From Rathayibacter sp. VKM Ac-2754 (GTDB taxonomy: Bacteria; Actinomycetota; Actinomycetes; Actinomycetales; Microbacteriaceae), in NCBI RefSeq assembly GCF_009807095.1, contig NZ_WUCC01000024.1, positions 1-35,596 of the forward strand: a stretch of 35,596 nt of DNA, read 5' to 3'. Positions 1 to 7,587 of this stretch are shown in pieces; position 1 is the first letter of the stretch, and each line of letters begins with the position of its first letter. Both the position numbers and the translations under genes were made by a program. Under the pieces are notes generated by a model. It searched no databases, had not been told where the DNA came from, and saw only the letters and a program-made list of their open reading frames with translations.

Positions 1-187
1 GGAGAGTGCGGCGACGCCCAACCTGTCAGCGGAGGATCGCCTGCTGATGCAGCGGCGCAACTCGAACCGTGGCTACGGGGAAGGGTCCCCGATCCCGTCA
101 AAGGTCGAGCGCACGGAGCGTATTCCGGTGGACGATCTGCCGCCGCTGATGCCGGGACGAGGACGCAACGATGACCGCGACCGATGA
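1..187 (+). CDS. Relaxase, C-terminal end (continues from 34095-35596 across the circle junction)
   Basis: The open frame enters at base 2 and stops with TGA at 185-187, giving 61 residues rich in Arg, Asp and Pro, with no catalytic motif. Two bases left over at the window end plus base 1 form one codon (CGG), so this is the tail of the relaxase that begins at 34095. The whole protein would have 562 residues. A linear reading would leave a truncated gene at both ends of the window. The tail looks disordered, which is common for the C-terminus of mobilisation proteins. The next gene starts 30 bases downstream on the same strand, so the two are probably co-transcribed. The circular reading is inferred from frame continuity and from the plasmid content. 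Confidence 0.8.
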   Translation, partial: ESAATPNLSAEDRLLMQRRNSNRGYGEGSPIPSKVERTERIPVDDLPPLMPGRGRNDDRDR

Positions 188-217
188 CAGAGCCGATCAC
201 AACGAAGGGGAGCGATC

Positions 218-1090
218 ATGAGTGACGCAGACGATGGCGGCGTGGAGGAAGACCTCAACGCGGCCGCACGCACAGCACTGACCGTGGCGATGCAGATGGG
301 CGAGAAGTTCGCCCGGTTGCGTGAGGAGATGGCCCGGGACGCGCAGCGCCGAGACACTGACGCCGCGCGGGAGCTGTCGACTCGGTTCGAGGCAGAGCGC
401 TCCGTCGCACGAGTGCAGCTCGACGTCGTGAACCAGCCCGAGTGGTGGAACAACGCCACCATCCCCGACATCGCCCGAGTAGCGGAAACGGCGGCGGCGT
501 GGAAGGACTTTGAGCCCGCCGCAGCGGCGGCGTCTGACGTCATCGCGCGGGAGGTGCAGGAGCGCCACGGCGTGGACGTGACCACCCTCGTAGCCGACGA
601 ACGGGCCAGGGCCGGCGAGGAGCGCACAGAGGCCGTGCAGCTCATCGCGGAAGCCGACCGGCTCGACCGTGCAGCCACCCCGACCGAAGACCGCGACCGT
701 CCTACGGATGTCATCGACCAGCTCGACCGTGCGGCGCGGGCGCCGGATCAGGACGCACAACGCGACGTCGACGGAGCGGACAACCCGAGCGAGCAGCGTT
801 CCCAGTCGGCCAATGGTGATCAGTCTCGGCAGGGTTCCGCGGAGTCCACGGCGCTGCGCGCTGACGCCGGTAACGCCTACGACAGCGCCGAGCGCCGCGA
901 GGCGTACGCGGCGAGCCTGGCAGGCCCCGGCGTCAGCGCTGAGGACATCACCGTGCGCATGCGCGCCTCCACCAATCAGGGCCGGCCCCCGCAGGACGCC
1001 GTGACCTCTCCGAGCCGCAGCGGCAACCGCACCGCCGCACCCCACCACGTCCCCACCCGCACCCGGGAGCGTGGCGATAGGAGCCGCTGA
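218..1090 (+). CDS. Coiled-coil protein downstream of the relaxase
   Basis: A 290-residue, highly charged protein of unknown function. The ATG at 218 follows GGGGAG at good spacing, which supports this start. Residues 1-75 are alpha-helical in character (Ala, Glu, Arg). A short hydrophobic and aromatic patch with a tandem Trp-Trp sits near residues 73-90. The region after about residue 150 is Asp/Arg/Ala-rich and probably disordered. I see no signal peptide, membrane segment or catalytic motif. It follows the relaxase by 30 bases and ends just before a strong two-way terminator, so it is the last gene of the mobC-relaxase transcript. A role as a relaxosome accessory or a relaxase-to-coupling-protein adaptor is inference from position only. 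Confidence 0.75.
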   Translation: MSDADDGGVEEDLNAAARTALTVAMQMGEKFARLREEMARDAQRRDTDAARELSTRFEAERSVARVQLDVVNQPEWWNNATIPDIARVAETAAAWKDFEPAAAAASDVIAREVQERHGVDVTTLVADERARAGEERTEAVQLIAEADRLDRAATPTEDRDRPTDVIDQLDRAARAPDQDAQRDVDGADNPSEQRSQSANGDQSRQGSAESTALRADAGNAYDSAERREAYAASLAGPGVSAEDITVRMRASTNQGRPPQDAVTSPSRSGNRTAAPHHVPTRTRERGDRSR

Positions 1091-1113
1091 GCGCCGCTCA
1101 GAACGCACAACGT

Positions 1114-1148
1114 GAAGGGCCGGAACCTCTGGGAGGTTCCGGCCCTTC
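1114..1148. terminator. Bidirectional terminator between convergent operons
   Basis: A perfect 16-bp stem (GAAGGGCCGGAACCTC and its complement) closes on a 3-base loop. It lies between the plus-strand mobilisation genes and the minus-strand mating-channel operon. There is no clear T-tract, which is usual for actinobacterial terminators. Confidence 0.85.
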
Positions 1149-1156
1149 CGTGTCTG

Positions 1157-1612
1157 TCAGGCGTCTTCGGGTGGCTGGTTGTCGGGCGGGAAGAACGATG
1201 GGGGAGGCGCGGTGTAGGGCAACGGTTCGCCGGCTTTGTTCTCATCGAGGGAAAGCGCGTAGGGGCCGGCGGCAGAGAGCAGCATCGCCATCTGTCTGTC
1301 GCAGTGGCTGATCCACCAGTCGCTCATCCCGGACCCGCCGTCGAGGCGAGCTTTCTCCCAGGAACGCCACAGCGCCTCGATCCGCGAGGCAGCCTCCTCG
1401 CTCTTCCACCACGCGGCCTGCCACCGGAAGTTAGCCCGGTTGGGCCGACCGACCTGGCGGCGGTAGTGGTAGCGCAGATGCTTTCGAACGAACTCATCCT
1501 CCGACGCATAGAACAGCGTCGGCTTCTCCTCCTCAGCGGCCCCCACTTCGCCCGTCTCGACGTCGACAGTGCCGGCCTCGTCGTCATCGAAGTCATAGCC
1601 GGCGGCGGTCAC
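1157..1612 (-). CDS. DUF4913 family protein
   Basis: A 151-residue protein matching the DUF4913 pattern as I know it. An acidic N-terminus is followed by an FVRKHLRYHYRR-like segment, a WQAAWWKSEEAASRIEALW core with paired tryptophans, then SDWWISHCD and a GPYALS segment, ending in a Pro-rich tail. DUF4913 proteins occur on actinobacterial chromosomes and mobile elements, often next to TraG-like genes, and have no proven function. The start is the GTG at 1612-1610, which overlaps the traG stop (GTGA). Longer upstream starts would run inside traG. It is the last gene of the mating operon and is followed by the strong terminator. The position suggests a coupling-protein accessory role; that is inference. 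Confidence 0.82.
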   Translation of the reverse strand: MTAAGYDFDDDEAGTVDVETGEVGAAEEEKPTLFYASEDEFVRKHLRYHYRRQVGRPNRANFRWQAAWWKSEEAASRIEALWRSWEKARLDGGSGMSDWWISHCDRQMAMLLSAAGPYALSLDENKAGEPLPYTAPPPSFFPPDNQPPEDA

Positions 1613-3342
1613 GATCGGCCTCCCGGCTCGTGCGCCTTGATCGACGCCTTGATAGCCGCGACAGTCTCTTTCGCCCCCTGGTACCACGGCACCGTGCGCA
1701 GCAGCACGGCACGGTTACCGGAGGAGTACATCACCGCACGCCCGCGGGGCATATCCGCCAGCTCCTGCACTTCAAGGATCTTCTCTCGCTTCAACGACGA
1801 GGACGTGGAGCGCACGCCCTTGTTCATGCTGACGGAGGTCGTCTCGCGATCGTAGGTGCCGATCAGATCGGACATCTCACCCAGAAAGGCCGGCTCGGAA
1901 ACGCCGCCCGCGTAGACCTTCACATTGGACGCGGACCAGAGCTTTCGCATCCCGTCCTGCCCGAACACGGCGATGCCTTGGCTGTAGGACTGGAAGACAC
2001 TCATGATCGGGATTCCTCGAGAACCGAAGTGGCTGTAGAGGTCGGGAAGGTCGGTCCACCGGCACACGTTCGCCGCTTCATCCAGCAGCCCCAGCAGCGG
2101 CGTTTGCAGCCGCCCGCCGGGCGAGTTCGAGGCCAGCTCCTCCGCTGCCTCGATCGTCGCCGCGGTGAGCGCGGTGACGAGCGGGCCGGCGGTGCCGGCA
2201 CCTTCCTTGGAGAGGCTGTAGAGGGTTCCGGTGCCCTTGACGAACTCGTGCGGGTTGAACTCGGGTCGCGGCGAAAGCGGCGACGGGTCGGGGTTCACCC
2301 ACCGCTCGATGCCGGTGTTCTTCAAGCACGCAGCCATCCGCTCCGCCGAGGAGTAGATGCTGTCGCGCTGCTTATCCACCATCCGCTGCACGGAGGTGAC
2401 ACCATCGGCCATCCGCCGGTACCCGGACGCCTCCAGGTACTCCAGGTGCTCGGTGCGGGTGACGTCAGAGAGCCAGTCGTACACGTCCGTGATCGGCCGG
2501 TTCCCGACCGCGGCCGCGAGCAGCAGGCCCGCGAGGAGGTCTTTACCCTTGCCCTCGAAGTACGGATCGGTCTTCGAGCCCGCCGCGGTCGTCCCGGAGG
2601 AGAAGTGCTCGGCGAGCTTCGCGGCCTTGGTGTCGTCGGTGACGTAGGAGAGCGGGTTCCACCACCACGTCGGCTCCTCCAACGCGACGCGCTGAGGGTC
2701 GAACACCCACACGGTGCCGACCTGCGCGCGCAGGTCCCGGGTCGCGTCGAGCACATCGCGCTTGTTCGACGTCGTGACCACCGCGCCAGGAGCGGCGGTG
2801 ATCGCGGGGATGACCAGCGACGTCGACTTACCCACCCGCGGGCCGGCAATCAGGATCATCATGTCCTCGAACGACGCGAACAACGTCCGCCCGCCGAGCA
2901 TCATCCGACCCATCGGCACGCCGGCATTCTTCGGCACTCCCAGACGCGCCGACTTCACCAACGACTGCTTCTCCTGCATCCCCGTCATCTGCTTCGGGGT
3001 AGCCATGTAGCGGGCCGCGTGATCCACGCTCGTGCGGCCCTTCGCCCCCATCGCGCGCAACCACAGCACCCACACCCCGATCAGGACGATGACGCCGAGG
3101 AACACCGCAGCGATCGTCGTCCCCGAACTGGGCCAGGAGTAGATGCCTTTGCGCAGGCCCTCGATCATCGCGAACGGGTCCGCCGGGATTCCAGCGTTGA
3201 CGCCATCCATGTCGGAGCCGATCTTCATCGACACCGCGAAGCCGACGATCGCAATGATCGCCGCGACCGCCGACACAAGAATCAGCGTCTCGTTGCCGGC
3301 TTTGCCGGGCTCGCGCCGGCGGTTGTTCATCGTCGCGGTCAT
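1609..3342 (-). CDS. traG: TraG/VirD4-type coupling protein (T4SS ATPase)
   Basis: A 577-residue type IV coupling protein, which links the relaxase-DNA complex to the membrane channel and powers export. Two N-terminal membrane helices lie at about residues 20-39 and 76-95. The Walker A motif GPRVGKST is at residues 167-174, and a Walker B-like LLGLLDEAANV lies in the second half, followed by the conserved segment reading ...PIMSVFQSYSQG typical of VirD4/TraG. Length fits the family. The start ATG at 3342-3340 overlaps the stop of the small gene upstream (ATGA), and its own stop overlaps the DUF4913 start. It is the clearest sign that this is a self-transfer system and not only a mobilisable plasmid. 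Confidence 0.92.
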   Translation of the reverse strand: MTATMNNRRREPGKAGNETLILVSAVAAIIAIVGFAVSMKIGSDMDGVNAGIPADPFAMIEGLRKGIYSWPSSGTTIAAVFLGVIVLIGVWVLWLRAMGAKGRTSVDHAARYMATPKQMTGMQEKQSLVKSARLGVPKNAGVPMGRMMLGGRTLFASFEDMMILIAGPRVGKSTSLVIPAITAAPGAVVTTSNKRDVLDATRDLRAQVGTVWVFDPQRVALEEPTWWWNPLSYVTDDTKAAKLAEHFSSGTTAAGSKTDPYFEGKGKDLLAGLLLAAAVGNRPITDVYDWLSDVTRTEHLEYLEASGYRRMADGVTSVQRMVDKQRDSIYSSAERMAACLKNTGIERWVNPDPSPLSPRPEFNPHEFVKGTGTLYSLSKEGAGTAGPLVTALTAATIEAAEELASNSPGGRLQTPLLGLLDEAANVCRWTDLPDLYSHFGSRGIPIMSVFQSYSQGIAVFGQDGMRKLWSASNVKVYAGGVSEPAFLGEMSDLIGTYDRETTSVSMNKGVRSTSSSLKREKILEVQELADMPRGRAVMYSSGNRAVLLRTVPWYQGAKETVAAIKASIKAHEPGGRS

Positions 3343-3533
3343 GGTGCAGCTCCTTCAATCGGTGCGGTCGTGGTGAGGGTCGGTGGGGCGGGAATCGCGC
3401 TCTGCACCGTCGCGGTAAACGCGAGGGTCGCGGCCGTGGCCACGAGGACCGCGACAGCCAGGAGCCCAGCGATCGCGCCGGCCTGGCCAAGCGGACCCCG
3501 CAGCAGTGCGCCCCGGGTGCGGGTGGCCGTCAC
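3339..3533 (-). CDS. Small single-pass membrane protein in the transfer operon
   Basis: A 64-residue protein with a basic N-terminus (several Arg and Thr), one long hydrophobic stretch at about residues 18-42 (Ala/Val/Leu-rich), and a short Pro/Thr-rich tail. I chose the GTG at 3533-3531 because it overlaps the upstream stop in a GTGA arrangement, as its neighbours do. It overlaps the traG start by 4 bases on the other side. No family is recognised. A structural or assembly role at the membrane beside TraG is inference from the operon position. Confidence 0.65.
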   Translation of the reverse strand: MTATRTRGALLRGPLGQAGAIAGLLAVAVLVATAATLAFTATVQSAIPAPPTLTTTAPIEGAAP

Positions 3534-3790
3534 GACGTCACCAGCTCCGCCAGGGGCACGGGCGCCAGCAGGAACCGGCGCGGCTCGCACCGCTCATAGA
3601 TCGGCCCGTCGTAGCGCGGCGTCGCATCGGCCGCCGCGGCCTCACAGCTCGTGCCCCAGGTGAGAATCGCCTGCCCGGCGTCGACGTACTCGACCGGCAG
3701 GTCCGCCAAGTGGTCCATGTGCGGGAGCGTCGTCGTCATCCCGCAACCCCAGAGGTATCCGTCGTAGACGACCGTCGACGTGCAGCTCAC
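3530..3790 (-). CDS. Small Cys-containing hypothetical protein in the transfer operon
   Basis: An 86-residue protein with four cysteines and a soluble, mildly acidic composition. Aromatic and acidic residues cluster in the first half (VVYDGYLWGCG, VEYVDAGQAILTWGTSCE). There is no membrane helix. It begins at GTG 3790-3788 and overlaps the genes on both sides by 4 bases, so it is translationally coupled within the virB4-to-traG block. I do not recognise the family. The overlapping start and stop arrangement and the good codon use argue that it is real despite its size. Confidence 0.65.
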   Translation of the reverse strand: MSCTSTVVYDGYLWGCGMTTTLPHMDHLADLPVEYVDAGQAILTWGTSCEAAAADATPRYDGPIYERCEPRRFLLAPVPLAELVTS

Positions 3791-3996
3791 GAGAGCACCT
3801 GCCCCCACAAGCCGGCGGCCGTCACTCCCGCGGAGACAGCCAGCGCCGTCCAGCAGCCGAGGGTGGCGACGTGCTCGACGTCGGCCTTCACATCCGCGAC
3901 TCTCAGCCGCACGGCGAGGACGCTCCCGGCGAGGAGAGCGCCCACAGTCACGATCGACACCCCGACCGCGGCGACGGTGACGGCCGTGGCGGTCAC
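3787..3996 (-). CDS. Small two-helix membrane protein in the transfer operon
   Basis: A 69-residue hydrophobic protein with two predicted membrane segments (about residues 4-27 and 46-64) joined by a charged linker containing RLRVADVKADVEH. The start GTG at 3996-3994 overlaps the virB4 stop (GTGA) and its stop overlaps the next start in the same way. The size and two-helix topology resemble small inner-membrane T4SS parts such as VirB3 or PrgI-like peptides, but sequence similarity is not evident. An unknown membrane component is the safer call. Confidence 0.65.
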   Translation of the reverse strand: MTATAVTVAAVGVSIVTVGALLAGSVLAVRLRVADVKADVEHVATLGCWTALAVSAGVTAAGLWGQVLS

Positions 3997-5954
3997 GGCA
4001 GAATCTCCACCACGACCGGATCGGTCGCCAGCGGCTCGTTCGCCCGTCCCGCGCGCGAGGTCGTGTGCCAGAGCTTGTTCGTGTCGTTGACGTCCAGCTC
4101 CGCGGCCGTGAGCTGCACCCGGATCGGGATGCCGGGCCGGCCACCCACCTTGATCAGGAACCGCCCGCGGCCGGGAGGCTCCGACTCGTGCCCGGAGACG
4201 GGGTCCCAGGCGGGCGGGTCCTGCCAGCTCGTGAGCATCGACTGTTCCGCGTTCGACATCGGCACCGCCGAGGTCAGCAACGGCATCTCCGCGCCCGGAA
4301 GGCCACCGCAGATGACCATGCCCGAGCGCTCCACGAAGCCCTTCGCCTTCATCCGGTCCTCGTCGGTCGAGAGCGCGAGCAGGTCGCTCATCGTGTGGCT
4401 GATCATCGCCAGGCCGACGCCGCGGGCACGGTTGAGCCGGGTGAGCGCGTCGACGCGATCGACCATGCCCTTGCCCGCGCGCAGCGCCCGCCACAGCTCA
4501 TCGAGGATGACGAAGTAGTGCCGGCGCGGCTCCAACCCCGCTTCCGCGAGGGCCGAGGCGACGTTGACGGTGCCGAACCCGGCGGACCAGCAGGCCAGGA
4601 GGATGCTGGCCTGCAGATCGCCTTCGGAGTCATCGATCGAGGACACGTCGTAGACCACAGGACGGTCCCGCCGCATCGGAGTCGTCGTCTGGCGGGAGAA
4701 GATCTCCCCGAGGCGGCCTCCGGTGGTCAGGCCGATGAGGGACGCTTCGAGGTCTTCGGTGATCTCCTTGTACCGGTCGAGGTTGTTGCGATCGAGCGCG
4801 ACCTGACGAATCTCATCCGGCGCCGCCTGGATCACGGCGAGGAGGTCCGCGAGGACGGGGATGCCCTCGTGCGTCTCGTCCAGGTACTTCAACGCCCGGT
4901 CAATGATCGTCTCCTCCCGGTCACTCGGCGGCTCGGACCGGAGGATCGTCAGAAGCGCCGCGATCATCGTGTGCCGGCGGCCGTGAGCGTCCGCGAGCAC
5001 CTGCGACGCGAGCCGCTGCGACTTCACGGCGTGCTTGCGCAGCTCCGCCGAGTTCTCGCCGCGGGCGTCGAGCTCAGCCGCCTGCGCGAGCTTCTGGTCG
5101 GCGTCGGCACGGAGTCGAGCTGCCGCGGTGGTTGCCTCTCCCGGGTCGAGGATGTTGAGGTAGCCGCGGCCGCGGCCGAGGGTGATGACCTGCCCGTCCA
5201 TCGCCCGGATCAGGTCCACGTAGTCAGGCTTCAAATCGCCCAAGACCAGTGGCAGGGTGCCGTATCCGGCGAGCCCGGTCGCCATGCGCCGAGTGAGCGA
5301 GGACTTCCCCAGGCCCGGCTTGCCGAGGACGAACATCGACGGGTTGGAGATGAGCTGCGCCCGCTGGAACCAGCTGATCGGGTCGCACAGCACCGACGCG
5401 CCCGTGGCGAGGTTCTTCCCCAGCGGTACGCCGATCATCGGTGTTCCGGTGCCGACCGAGAACGGGTACAGCCCGCACACCTGCACGGTCGTCGCACGGA
5501 ACTCATCGGCGGGCTGGATCGAAACGGCCTGCCCGCCGCCACGACCCAGCCATCCCGTCGACGTCGGCCGCATCGGGCGCTTAAGGGCCGGCTCCTTCTC
5601 GATCTTCTGCTTCCCGCCCTGGTGCGGGATCGCCCGCTTCTTCCGAGACCGCTTCGAGGGCTTGTCGCGGGCGAGCCGCGAGGCCGCAGCGCGAGCCGCG
5701 GCGGCCTCCTCCTGCGCCTTCCGGGTCCGGCGGGACACGCCCCGGCTGTCCGTCGTCGCCACTTCCGCAGCGTCCGTCGACGGCGCACCGACCGCTCCCG
5801 TGGGGACGGCCGTGTCGAGCGCGACGACGGCGCCGTTGTCCTCGATCCGGTCGACGTCCGCGGCGCCGGTGGGCAGTTCGTCGCTCGGGGCGGTGATCGC
5901 GTCGACGGGCTCGACGTCGCGGTGGCGGGAGAAGAGCTTGGTAGCGATGCTCAC
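3993..5954 (-). CDS. virB4: VirB4-family T4SS ATPase
   Basis: A 653-residue ATPase of the mating channel. Residues 1-130 are a charged Ala/Arg/Lys-rich extension with basic runs. The AAA+ core follows, with Walker A GKPGLGKSS at residues 211-219, a GDLKPDYVDLI strand after it, and Walker B in YFVILDELWRAL, then a VGLAMISHTMSDLL sensor-like segment. It is the motor domain of VirB4. The N-terminal domain of classical VirB4 seems to be carried by the separate SCO6880-like protein upstream, as is usual in actinobacteria. The stop overlaps the next small gene. A hairpin-bearing gap of about 110 bp separates it from the upstream gene, the largest gap in this part of the operon. Confidence 0.9.
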   Translation of the reverse strand: MSIATKLFSRHRDVEPVDAITAPSDELPTGAADVDRIEDNGAVVALDTAVPTGAVGAPSTDAAEVATTDSRGVSRRTRKAQEEAAAARAAASRLARDKPSKRSRKKRAIPHQGGKQKIEKEPALKRPMRPTSTGWLGRGGGQAVSIQPADEFRATTVQVCGLYPFSVGTGTPMIGVPLGKNLATGASVLCDPISWFQRAQLISNPSMFVLGKPGLGKSSLTRRMATGLAGYGTLPLVLGDLKPDYVDLIRAMDGQVITLGRGRGYLNILDPGEATTAAARLRADADQKLAQAAELDARGENSAELRKHAVKSQRLASQVLADAHGRRHTMIAALLTILRSEPPSDREETIIDRALKYLDETHEGIPVLADLLAVIQAAPDEIRQVALDRNNLDRYKEITEDLEASLIGLTTGGRLGEIFSRQTTTPMRRDRPVVYDVSSIDDSEGDLQASILLACWSAGFGTVNVASALAEAGLEPRRHYFVILDELWRALRAGKGMVDRVDALTRLNRARGVGLAMISHTMSDLLALSTDEDRMKAKGFVERSGMVICGGLPGAEMPLLTSAVPMSNAEQSMLTSWQDPPAWDPVSGHESEPPGRGRFLIKVGGRPGIPIRVQLTAAELDVNDTNKLWHTTSRAGRANEPLATDPVVVEILP

Positions 5955-6017
5955 TGGGGGCCTCCAAGAAGGGACGAAACGACGGCAAGGACGGGCGAGG
6001 GCTGAGGGTTAAGCCGA

Positions 6018-6047
6018 GACGGCACCGGACGTGTGTCCAGTGCCGTC
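6018..6047 (-). promoter_or_regulatory. Intercistronic hairpin upstream of virB4
   Basis: GACGGCAC and GTGCCGTC form an 8-bp stem enclosing a further GGAC/GTCC pairing and a GTGT loop. It sits in the only sizeable gap between the SCO6880-like gene and virB4. It could be a partial terminator, an RNA-processing site or an mRNA stabiliser that sets the ratio of upstream to downstream genes. I see no convincing promoter beside it. Confidence 0.55.
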
Positions 6048-6066
6048 CTGGTGGTGGCGGTATCCG

Positions 6067-7584
6067 TCACAACGCTTCCCGGACCTCGTTGGGGATGCGC
6101 AGATGCCGAGGCAGGACCAGACCGAGCGGGAGCGCGGCAGCGAACGCGGAGTCCTGCGACCCGAACGCCGGCCGCATCCGCAGCCGAGCCGCGGACGTCA
6201 GCGAGTCGATCGCGGCGCGGGCCTCCGGCTCCTGGGTGCGGTCCATCGTCGTGGCGGTGACGATCAGGCCGAAGTTCATCAGCCCGGCGCCGGAGGCTTC
6301 CTCCGCGGCTGTTGCCTGCGCCGAGCGGGTCGAGAGCGTCGAGCGAGCGGTCGGCTTCGTGGAGGCCGAGCTGTTGAACTGCGCAGCGTTGAGGTCCGCC
6401 TCCACCAGCGCGGCAGCTCGGGCCGGATCGATCGGGCGGTACAGCAGCGTGACGCGCTTGCGGGCGACGTCCCGGTGCGGGGCGAGCAGGCGAGCGAGGA
6501 TGCCCGCCTGCACCACGCCGCGCGGCGGAGCGGTCATCGTCCACGACGTCGACACGGCCCCGTCGTGCCGGTATGAGTCCCAGTGCGCTTCGGCCGCGGC
6601 GGGGCCGACGTCGGTCCAGGACAGGTCGGCCGTCTCTCCCGCTGCGCGGGCCTGGTCGATGAGCATCGCGGCGTCGGGGTCGTAGGCGGTGCGGATGACC
6701 TCGCACAGCTCCTGCGCGTTCAACGGCCGAGCGGCGCCCGCGCCGGTCGCTGCCAGCGAGGACGTCAGCCCGGGGATGCGAGAGGAGAGGTCGGTGGCGA
6801 CCTCCTTCGCGTTGCGGCGCTTTCCGCCGATGCGGGCGGTCGCCGTGAAGGTCAGAGCGATGTACGCGCGGATCGTCGCGGAGCCCACGGGGTAGCTCTC
6901 CACGACCTCTTGGAGCATCGCTCGAGCGAACAACGGAGCGTCGGGGTCCATCGATCCCTCGACCTCACCGCGCAGGCGCGTGCCCGTGTCAGGGGCCGTC
7001 TCGACCGTGACCGAGGCGGCCTCGATGCCGGGCTCGTCTCCGAGGTTCGCGAGCCAGATGCCGTACTCCGCGACCTGGTTGTTGATCTGCTCCTGGTCCA
7101 CCAGCGCAGCCCCGTCCGGCTCCGTCGCGAGAACCACGGTGAAGTGCTTCGTGGTCGGGGTGCTGATCAGCGCGAACCGGCGCCCGTGAGAGTCCTCGTG
7201 CTCCGTGAGCTGCGACGCCGCGGCCAGGCCCGGGAGCTGGAACGTGCCCCACTTCGCGCGGCCGATCGGGCCGGAGCGGTAGATGTTCGCTCCCTTGCTC
7301 TTGGTACGCCACCAGTTCACGCGGACCACCATCCTTCCGAGGGCTGATTGCCCGTGCTTGTCCTTGACCGAGACGGTCAGGAGGATGCCGCCGAAGACGG
7401 CGGCGACGATCAGAGCTGGCCCGAGGCCGGCGAACATGGACGCGACGATCGAGGAGAGGATGCCCACGAACATCACGAGGGTGGCGACCTGCCCCAGGCC
7501 GCCGAGACCGGCGGTCTGCGGCTTTCGCCAGTTGCCATAGGTGCGGGCCTTAACCGGATCGGTCGCTGTAGCTGTGCTGGTCAT
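6067..7584 (-). CDS. SCO6880-family transfer protein (PrgI-like plus VirB4 N-terminal-like)
   Basis: A 505-residue protein of the actinobacterial SCO6880 type. Two closely spaced membrane helices lie at about residues 32-70 in a PrgI-like arrangement, followed by a VKDKHGQSALGRMV segment and a long soluble region with the NWWRTKSKGANIYRSGP motif that I associate with this family. The C-terminal part has LLYRPIDPARAA and a PRHLRIPNEVREAL ending. In actinobacterial T4SS loci this protein precedes a short VirB4 ATPase, exactly as here, and it probably serves as the membrane platform for it. The start is the ATG at 7584. The gene lies 3 bases after the trbL-like stop. Confidence 0.85.
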   Translation of the reverse strand: MTSTATATDPVKARTYGNWRKPQTAGLGGLGQVATLVMFVGILSSIVASMFAGLGPALIVAAVFGGILLTVSVKDKHGQSALGRMVVRVNWWRTKSKGANIYRSGPIGRAKWGTFQLPGLAAASQLTEHEDSHGRRFALISTPTTKHFTVVLATEPDGAALVDQEQINNQVAEYGIWLANLGDEPGIEAASVTVETAPDTGTRLRGEVEGSMDPDAPLFARAMLQEVVESYPVGSATIRAYIALTFTATARIGGKRRNAKEVATDLSSRIPGLTSSLAATGAGAARPLNAQELCEVIRTAYDPDAAMLIDQARAAGETADLSWTDVGPAAAEAHWDSYRHDGAVSTSWTMTAPPRGVVQAGILARLLAPHRDVARKRVTLLYRPIDPARAAALVEADLNAAQFNSSASTKPTARSTLSTRSAQATAAEEASGAGLMNFGLIVTATTMDRTQEPEARAAIDSLTSAARLRMRPAFGSQDSAFAAALPLGLVLPRHLRIPNEVREAL

Positions 7585-7587
7585 GGT

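Noticed and set aside
1630-3663. A 677-codon plus-strand frame opposite traG
   Set aside because: It is the mirror of the traG reading frame in GC-rich DNA, with His/Arg-rich composition and no ribosome site.
4065-6005. A 646-codon plus-strand frame opposite virB4
   Set aside because: Same kind of GC-skew shadow. The opposite strand has Walker motifs and good starts.
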